Assembly (NCBI RefSeq): GCF_016031655.1
Contig: NZ_JACCHQ010000008.1
Span: 62,001-126,000 of the forward strand
From: Bradyrhizobium glycinis
GTDB taxonomy: Bacteria; Pseudomonadota; Alphaproteobacteria; Rhizobiales; Xanthobacteraceae
Length of the DNA: 64,000 nt
Direction of reading: 5' to 3'
Positions 58,745-64,000 of the stretch are shown here, piece by piece (the first letter of the stretch is position 1; the number at the start of each line of letters is the position of its first letter). The notes beneath the pieces are model-generated. The model had not been told where the DNA came from. It was given only the letters and a program-made list of their open reading frames with translations, and searched no databases. Position numbers and translations under genes: made by a program.

Positions 58745-61702
58745 ATGTCTCGCCAGGACGCGAACGCAGCCTTTGCCCTGTCATCCTTTTTGCAGGGCAC
58801 CAACGCCACCTACATCGACGAAATCTACGCCCGCTACCAGAAGGACCCGTCCTCGGTCGACACCGAGTGGCAGGAGTTCTTCAAGAGCCTCAACGACGCA
58901 CCTGCTGACATCAGCAAGAACGCGGAAGGCCCGTCCTGGGAGCGCGACAACTGGCCGCTGACCCCGAAAGATGACCTGACCTCCGCCCTCGACGGCAATT
59001 GGGCCGAAGTCGAGAAGACGGTCGGTAGCAAGATCGCCGCCAAGGCGCAGGCCAAAGGCGCCGACATCTCCTCCGCCGACCTGCTTCAGGCCACGCGCGA
59101 CTCCGTTCGCGCGCTGATGCTGATCCGCTCCTACCGCATGCGCGGCCACTTCCATGCCAAGCTCGATCCGCTCGGCATCGAAGCCCAGCGCAACCGCGAA
59201 GAGCTCGACCCGCGCACCTACGGCTTCAGCGAGGCGGATTTCGACCGCAAGATCTTCCTCGATCACGTGCTCGGCCTCGAATACGGCACTCTGCGCGAGA
59301 TCACCGCGATCTGCGAGCGCACCTACTGCCAGACGCTCGGCGTCGAGTTCATGCACATCAGCAACGCCGCGCAGAAGGCCTGGATCCAGGAGCGCATCGA
59401 GGGACCCGACAAGGAGATCTCGTTCACCCGCGAAGGCCGCAGGGCCATCCTGCAGAAGCTGATCGAAGCCGAAGGCTTCGAAAAGTTCTGCGACACCAAG
59501 TTCACCGGCACCAAGCGCTTCGGCCTCGACGGCGGCGAATCCCTGATCCCCGCGCTCGAGCAGATCATCAAGCGCGGCGGCAATCTCGGCGTGAAGGAGA
59601 TCGTGCTCGGCATGCCGCATCGCGGCCGCCTCAACGTGCTGACCCAGGTGATGGGCAAGGCGCACCGCGCCCTGTTCCACGAATTCAAGGGCGGTTCGGC
59701 CAATCCCGACGCGGTCGAAGGCTCCGGCGATGTCAAGTATCACCTCGGCGCGTCCTCGGACCGCGAGTTCGACGGCAACCGCATCCATCTGTCGCTGACC
59801 GCCAACCCCTCGCATCTCGAGATCGTCGATCCCGTCGTGCTCGGCAAGGTCCGGGCCAAGCAGGACCAGCACGGCGATCCCCCGGACATGCGCATCTCGG
59901 TGATGCCGCTTCTGATGCACGGCGACGCCGCGTTCGCCGGCCAGGGCGTGGTCGCGGAATGCTTCGGCCTGTCCGACCTGAAGGGCTACCGCACCGGCGG
60001 CTCCGTGCACTTCATCGTCAACAACCAGATCGGCTTCACCACCTATCCGCGTTACTCGCGCTCCTCTCCGTATCCGTCGGATGTGGCGAAGATGATCGAC
60101 GCGCCGATCTTCCACGTGAACGGCGACGATCCGGAAGCCGTCGTGTTCGCGGCCAAGGTCGCGACCGAATTCCGGCAGAAGTTCCACAAGCCCGTCGTCA
60201 TCGACATGTGGTGCTACCGCCGCTACGGCCACAATGAGGGCGATGAGCCGGCCTTCACCCAGCCGGTGATGTACAAGCGGATCGCGGCCCATCCCTCGAC
60301 CCTCACCCTCTACTCCAAGCGCTTGATCGCGGAAGGCGTCGTCACCGAGGGCGAGGTCGACAAGCTGAAGGCGGACTGGCGCGCCCGGCTCGATGCCGAG
60401 TTCGAGGCCGGCACATCCTACAAGCCGAACAAGGCCGACTGGCTCGACGGCAAGTGGGCGGGCTTCAAGATCGCCGACCAGGAAGAGGATGCGCGGCGCG
60501 GTGTCACCGGCGTCGACATCGCCACGCTGAAGGACATCGGCCGCAAGATCACCAAGGTGCCGGACGGCTTCCGCGTTCACCGCACCATTCAGCGTTTCCT
60601 CGATAACCGCGCCAAGGCGATCGAGAGCGGCAACGGCATCGACTGGGCCACCGGCGAGGCGCTGGCGTTCTGCTCGCTGCTCAACGAAAACCACCACGTC
60701 CGCCTGTCCGGACAGGACTCGGAGCGCGGCACCTTCTCGCAGCGCCATTCGGTCCTGATCGATCAGGAGGACGAGAGCCGCTACACGCCGTTCAATCATC
60801 TCGGCCACGAGCAGGGCCATTACGAGGTCATCAACTCGCTGCTGTCTGAAGAAGCCGTGCTCGGTTTCGAATACGGCTATTCGCTCGCCGAGCCGAACAC
60901 GCTGACGCTGTGGGAAGCCCAGTTCGGCGACTTCGCCAACGGCGCGCAGGTCGTGTTCGACCAGTTCATCTCCTCGGGCGAGCGCAAATGGCTGCGCATG
61001 TCCGGCCTCGTCTGCCTGTTGCCGCACGGCTACGAGGGCCAGGGTCCGGAGCACTCCTCGGCGCGCCTCGAGCGTTACTTGCAGATGTGCGCGGAAGACA
61101 ACATGCAGGTGGTCTATCCGACCACGCCGGCGAACTACTTCCACGTGCTGCGGCGGCAGCTGCATCGCGAGATCCGCAAGCCGCTGATCATGATGACGCC
61201 GAAGTCGCTGCTGCGTCACAAGCGGGCGGTGTCGCGTCTGGAAGAGCTGGCGAAGGGCACGACCTTCCACCGCATCCTCTATGATGACGCCCAGATGCTG
61301 CCGAACGAGGCGATCAAGCTCGTCCCCGACGAGAAGATCCGCCGCATCGTGCTGTGCTCCGGCAAGGTCTATTACGATCTTTACGAGGAGCGCGAGAAGC
61401 GCGGCATCGACGACATCTATCTGATGCGCGTCGAGCAGCTCTATCCGGTGCCGCTGAAGGCGCTGGTGGCCGAGCTGTCGCGCTTCAAGAAGGCCGAGAT
61501 GGTGTGGTGCCAGGAAGAGCCCCGCAACATGGGTGCCTGGCACTTCATCGAGCCCTATCTGGAATGGGTGCTGAACCAGGTGAACGGCGCGAGCCGGCGT
61601 CCGCGTTATGTCGGCCGCGCCGCTTCCGCCGCGACCGCAACGGGTCTGATGTCCAAGCATCAGGCTCAGCTGAAGGCGTTCCTGGACGAAGCACTGAGCT
61701 GA
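58745..61702 (+). CDS. sucA: 2-Oxoglutarate dehydrogenase E1 component
   Basis: This 985-residue thiamine-diphosphate enzyme decarboxylates 2-oxoglutarate. It opens with the E2-binding helix NAAFALSSFLQGTNATYIDE, has VLGMPHRGRLNVLTQVMGKA near residue 290, the TPP-Mg region HGDAAFAGQGVVAECFGLSD near residue 393 and the C-terminal transketolase-like part (EYGYSLAEPNTLTLWEAQFG). About 137 bases separate it from sucD. Length is normal for the OdhA/SucA type. Confidence 0.97.
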   Translation: MSRQDANAAFALSSFLQGTNATYIDEIYARYQKDPSSVDTEWQEFFKSLNDAPADISKNAEGPSWERDNWPLTPKDDLTSALDGNWAEVEKTVGSKIAAKAQAKGADISSADLLQATRDSVRALMLIRSYRMRGHFHAKLDPLGIEAQRNREELDPRTYGFSEADFDRKIFLDHVLGLEYGTLREITAICERTYCQTLGVEFMHISNAAQKAWIQERIEGPDKEISFTREGRRAILQKLIEAEGFEKFCDTKFTGTKRFGLDGGESLIPALEQIIKRGGNLGVKEIVLGMPHRGRLNVLTQVMGKAHRALFHEFKGGSANPDAVEGSGDVKYHLGASSDREFDGNRIHLSLTANPSHLEIVDPVVLGKVRAKQDQHGDPPDMRISVMPLLMHGDAAFAGQGVVAECFGLSDLKGYRTGGSVHFIVNNQIGFTTYPRYSRSSPYPSDVAKMIDAPIFHVNGDDPEAVVFAAKVATEFRQKFHKPVVIDMWCYRRYGHNEGDEPAFTQPVMYKRIAAHPSTLTLYSKRLIAEGVVTEGEVDKLKADWRARLDAEFEAGTSYKPNKADWLDGKWAGFKIADQEEDARRGVTGVDIATLKDIGRKITKVPDGFRVHRTIQRFLDNRAKAIESGNGIDWATGEALAFCSLLNENHHVRLSGQDSERGTFSQRHSVLIDQEDESRYTPFNHLGHEQGHYEVINSLLSEEAVLGFEYGYSLAEPNTLTLWEAQFGDFANGAQVVFDQFISSGERKWLRMSGLVCLLPHGYEGQGPEHSSARLERYLQMCAEDNMQVVYPTTPANYFHVLRRQLHREIRKPLIMMTPKSLLRHKRAVSRLEELAKGTTFHRILYDDAQMLPNEAIKLVPDEKIRRIVLCSGKVYYDLYEEREKRGIDDIYLMRVEQLYPVPLKALVAELSRFKKAEMVWCQEEPRNMGAWHFIEPYLEWVLNQVNGASRRPRYVGRAASAATATGLMSKHQAQLKAFLDEALS

Positions 61703-61716
61703 ACTTTCTGAACTGC

Positions 61717-61829
61717 GTCATGCCCCGCCTCGTGCGCAACCGGCGCACCGGAGCGGGGCATCCAGGTGCCGCGGCGTGATTGCAAACGCCCCGGCTCGCT
61801 GGATGGCCTGCTTTTCGCCGGCCGATGAC
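61717..61829. repeat. Intergenic palindromic element between sucA and sucB
   Basis: GTCATGCCCCGCCTCGTGCG with AGCGGGGCATCCAGG, then CTGGATGGCC and CGCCGGCCGATGAC; the ends GTCAT and ATGAC pair. It is related to the family G copy at 33072-33176 and sits inside the operon transcript. Confidence 0.65.
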
Positions 61830-61874
61830 ACCTGAATTCATGACCGCATCTGGCGATCCCTTAAGGAAGAGACC

Positions 61875-63113
61875 ATGACTGAAATTCGTGTGCCGACGCT
61901 CGGCGAATCCGTCACCGAGGCCACCATCGGCCGCTGGTTCAAGAAGGCCGGCGATCCCGTCGCCGTCGACGAGCCCTTGGTGGAGCTCGAGACCGACAAG
62001 GTCACCATCGAAGTCCCGGCGCCCTCCGCCGGCACGCTGAGCGAGATCATCGCTGCCGATGGTGCGACCGTTGCCGTGGGCGCGCTGCTCGGTCAGATCA
62101 CCGACGGGGCCGGCGCCGCCAAGCCCGCCGCGCCGGCCAAGGCTGCTGCGCCTGCCGCTGCCGCCGCTGCTCCCGCGCCGGCTCCCGCTGCCGCGAAGGC
62201 GCCGCCGGCCGACGCGCCGCTCGCGCCGTCGGTGCGTAAGCTCTCGGCCGAGACCGGCATCGACGCCTCGACCGTTCCGGGCTCCGGCAAGGACGGCCGC
62301 GTCACCAAGGGCGATATGCTGGCCGCGATCGAGCGCGCCGCCTCCGCGCCGACCCCGGTCAACCAGCCCGCCGCCGCGGTTCAGGTCCGCGCGCCGTCGC
62401 CGGCCGATGACGCCGCCCGCGAAGAGCGCGTCAAGATGACCCGGCTGCGCCAGACCATCGCGCGCCGTCTCAAGGACGTGCAGAACACCGCGGCCATGCT
62501 GACGACCTTCAACGAGGTCGACATGACCAACGTCATGGCGCTGCGTGCGCACTACAAGGACGCGTTCGAGAAGAAGCATGGCGCCAAGCTCGGCTTCATG
62601 GGCTTCTTCACCAAGGCCGTCGTGCAGGCGCTGAAGGACATCCCGGCCGTCAACGCCGAGATCGACGGCAGCGACCTGATCTACAAGAACTATTATCACA
62701 TCGGCGTCGCCGTCGGCACCGACAAGGGCCTGGTCGTGCCGGTGGTGCGCGACTGCGACCACAAGTCGATCTCCGACATCGAGAAGAGCATCGCCGATTT
62801 CGGCCGCCGCGCCCGCGACGGCCAGCTCAAGATCGACGAGATGCAGGGCGGCACCTTCACCATCACCAATGGCGGCATCTACGGCTCGCTGATGTCGACC
62901 CCGATCCTGAACGCGCCGCAGTCCGGCATTTTGGGCATGCACAAGATCCAGGAGCGGCCGATGGTCGTCGGCGGCAAGATCGAGGTCCGACCGATGATGT
63001 ATCTGGCGCTGTCCTACGATCACCGCGTGATCGACGGCAAGGAAGCCGTCACCTTCCTGGTCCGCGTGAAGGAGAGTCTGGAAGATCCGGCGCGCCTGGT
63101 GCTCGATCTCTGA
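61875..63113 (+). CDS. sucB: Dihydrolipoyllysine-residue succinyltransferase E2
   Basis: This 412-residue protein has one lipoyl domain with Lys42 in [17 protein letters not shown], an Ala/Pro linker (residues about 78-112), a peripheral subunit-binding domain ([20 protein letters not shown]), and a catalytic domain ending [13 protein letters not shown] (His383, Asp387). It transfers succinyl groups to CoA in the 2-oxoglutarate dehydrogenase complex. One lipoyl domain is typical for SucB. Confidence 0.97.
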   Translation: MTEIRVPTLGESVTEATIGRWFKKAGDPVAVDEPLVELETDKVTIEVPAPSAGTLSEIIAADGATVAVGALLGQITDGAGAAKPAAPAKAAAPAAAAAAPAPAPAAAKAPPADAPLAPSVRKLSAETGIDASTVPGSGKDGRVTKGDMLAAIERAASAPTPVNQPAAAVQVRAPSPADDAAREERVKMTRLRQTIARRLKDVQNTAAMLTTFNEVDMTNVMALRAHYKDAFEKKHGAKLGFMGFFTKAVVQALKDIPAVNAEIDGSDLIYKNYYHIGVAVGTDKGLVVPVVRDCDHKSISDIEKSIADFGRRARDGQLKIDEMQGGTFTITNGGIYGSLMSTPILNAPQSGILGMHKIQERPMVVGGKIEVRPMMYLALSYDHRVIDGKEAVTFLVRVKESLEDPARLVLDL

Positions 63114-63178
63114 TCGCTGATGCTTGCGAGCGCCGTCGCGACTGACGCGACGGCGCGTGTCGAACCATGGAGGCGCGC

Positions 63179-63928
63179 GTGACGGATAAAGTCGTTGTCA
63201 TCACCGGCGGCAGCCGCGGCATCGGGCGGGCGACCGCGCTCGCGGCGGCCGCGCGCGGCTTTCGCGTCGTGGTCGGCTATGCCAGCAATAAGGATGCCGC
63301 CGACGAGGTCGTCGCGCAGATCGCGGCCAGCAACGGCAAGGCCATCGCGGTGAAATGCGACGTCGCCGAGGAAAGCGACATCCTCAATCTGTTCAAGGAA
63401 GCCGACAAGTTCGGCACGCTGGGGGCGCTCGTCAACAATGGCGGCATCGTCGGCAAGAGCGGCGTGCGCGTCGACGAGATGTCGGCCGAGCGCATCCATC
63501 GCGTGATGGCGGTCAACGTCACCGGCTCGATCCTCTGCGCGCGCGAGGCGGTGAAGCGGATGTCGACCAAGCACGGCGGCAAGGGCGGCGTCATCGTCAA
63601 CCTGTCCTCGGTCGCAGCGCGTCTCGGCGCGCCCAACACCTATGTCGACTACGCCGCGTCCAAGGGCGCGGTCGATTCCTTCACCGTCGGCCTCGGCCAT
63701 GAGGTCGCGGGCGAGGGCATCCGCGTCGCCGCAATCCGTCCCGGCTTGATCGACACCGAGATCCACGCCGCCGGCGGCGAGCCCGACCGCGCCCATCGCC
63801 TGGCCCATCTGGTGCCGATGAAGCGCGTCGGCACCGCCGACGAAATCGCCAATGCCATCGTCTGGCTGATCTCGGACGAGGCCTCCTACGTCACCTCAGC
63901 CATTCTCGATGTGTCCGGCGGACGCTGA
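63179..63928 (+). CDS. SDR-family oxidoreductase
   Basis: This 249-residue short-chain dehydrogenase has the NAD(P) motif VVITGGSRGIGRATAL at the N-terminus, LVNNGGIVGKSGVR near residue 85, catalytic Ser in NLSSVAARLG and Tyr/Lys in YVDYAASKGAVDSF near residues 157-161. I prefer the GTG at 63179 because GGAGG lies five bases upstream; an ATG at 63167 would bury that site in the gene. It lies between sucB and the probable lpd, an order reported in Bradyrhizobium sucA regions (from memory). Substrate unknown. Confidence 0.9.
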   Translation: MTDKVVVITGGSRGIGRATALAAAARGFRVVVGYASNKDAADEVVAQIAASNGKAIAVKCDVAEESDILNLFKEADKFGTLGALVNNGGIVGKSGVRVDEMSAERIHRVMAVNVTGSILCAREAVKRMSTKHGGKGGVIVNLSSVAARLGAPNTYVDYAASKGAVDSFTVGLGHEVAGEGIRVAAIRPGLIDTEIHAAGGEPDRAHRLAHLVPMKRVGTADEIANAIVWLISDEASYVTSAILDVSGGR

Positions 63929-63986
63929 GGCGCCGCGCGGACGCTGACACATCCTCACCACGCCTAACCTTACGGGACTTTCTCTC

Positions 63987-64000
63987 ATGGCTACCTACGA
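63987..64000 (+). CDS. lpd: First codons of probable dihydrolipoyl dehydrogenase
   Basis: Only ATG-GCT-ACC-TAC-GA is inside the window (MATYD). Bradyrhizobium LpdA proteins start this way as I recall, and the E3 gene is expected directly after sucB-SDR. The call rests on synteny more than on sequence. Confidence 0.5.

Noticed and set aside
58781..61660. Long minus-strand open frame opposite sucA
   Set aside because: A shadow of the sucA coding sequence caused by codon bias; its protein is Arg/Asp/His-rich with no family pattern.

Overview
The window is chromosomal core DNA from an alphaproteobacterium, almost certainly Bradyrhizobium or a very close relative. Evidence: high G+C coding DNA; rhizobial gene orders (tsaB-rimI-fur / miaB-phoH-ybeY-corC-lnt-praR-like; ffh-rpsP-rimM-trmD-rplS; ccmABCDG divergent from acnA; mdh-sucCDAB-SDR-lpd); Rhizobiales families such as DUF2336, DUF2794, DUF6455 and DUF1223; and many imperfect-palindrome intergenic repeats of the kind scattered through Bradyrhizobium genomes. 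I see no phage, transposase, CRISPR array, tRNA or rRNA.

Layout. 1-708: 3' part of a DUF2336 gene. 841-12.0 kb: a long minus-strand housekeeping block: trmB, an M20 peptidase, a PraR/SinR-type HTH regulator, lnt, a CorC-like CBS protein, ybeY, phoH, miaB, a HAD phosphatase, fur/mur, rimI and tsaB (rRNA and tRNA maturation, lipoprotein acylation, metal regulation). 12.1-16.5 kb: carbonic anhydrase, CitE-like lyase, Crp/Fnr regulator, DUF6455 protein, glycosyltransferase. 16.5-21.3 kb: leuD and leuC, kept apart by small secreted or unknown proteins and a zincin. 21.7-27.1 kb: rplS, trmD, two tandem paralogous secreted proteins, rimM, rpsP, ffh. 27.5-31 kb: MBL-fold hydrolase, small secreted protein, SIMPL protein and an exported GyrI-like protein. 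30.9-38.4 kb: dapF-mtaB, second DUF2336 gene, RluA-type pseudouridine synthase, ftsY, yciB and a large protein of unknown function. 38.4-41.7 kb: ccmG-ccmD-ccmC-ccmB-ccmA (cytochrome c maturation), divergent from acnA. 44.8-54.6 kb: DUF1223 and DUF2794 proteins, GNAT acetyltransferase, Bax-inhibitor-1 protein, a YbbP/YbbA-like ABC exporter divergent from tesA, thpR, zapE. 54.8-64.0 kb: mdh, sucC, DUF1579, sucD, sucA, sucB, SDR and the first codons of a probable lpd.

Functionally the window joins translation (rplS, rpsP, rimM, trmD, trmB, miaB, mtaB, tsaB, rimI, ybeY), SRP-dependent membrane targeting (ffh, ftsY), cytochrome c maturation, and a nearly contiguous half of the TCA cycle (acnA; mdh to lpd). 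The less explained parts are the paralogous exported pair inserted between rimM and trmD, a possible minus-strand small RNA near 45.83-45.95 kb, the DUF1579 gene inside sucCD, a triple AAGGCCTT-like repeat upstream of the exported GyrI-like gene, and a palindrome in the acnA promoter region. I found no convincing new multi-gene system; these are leads, not claims.
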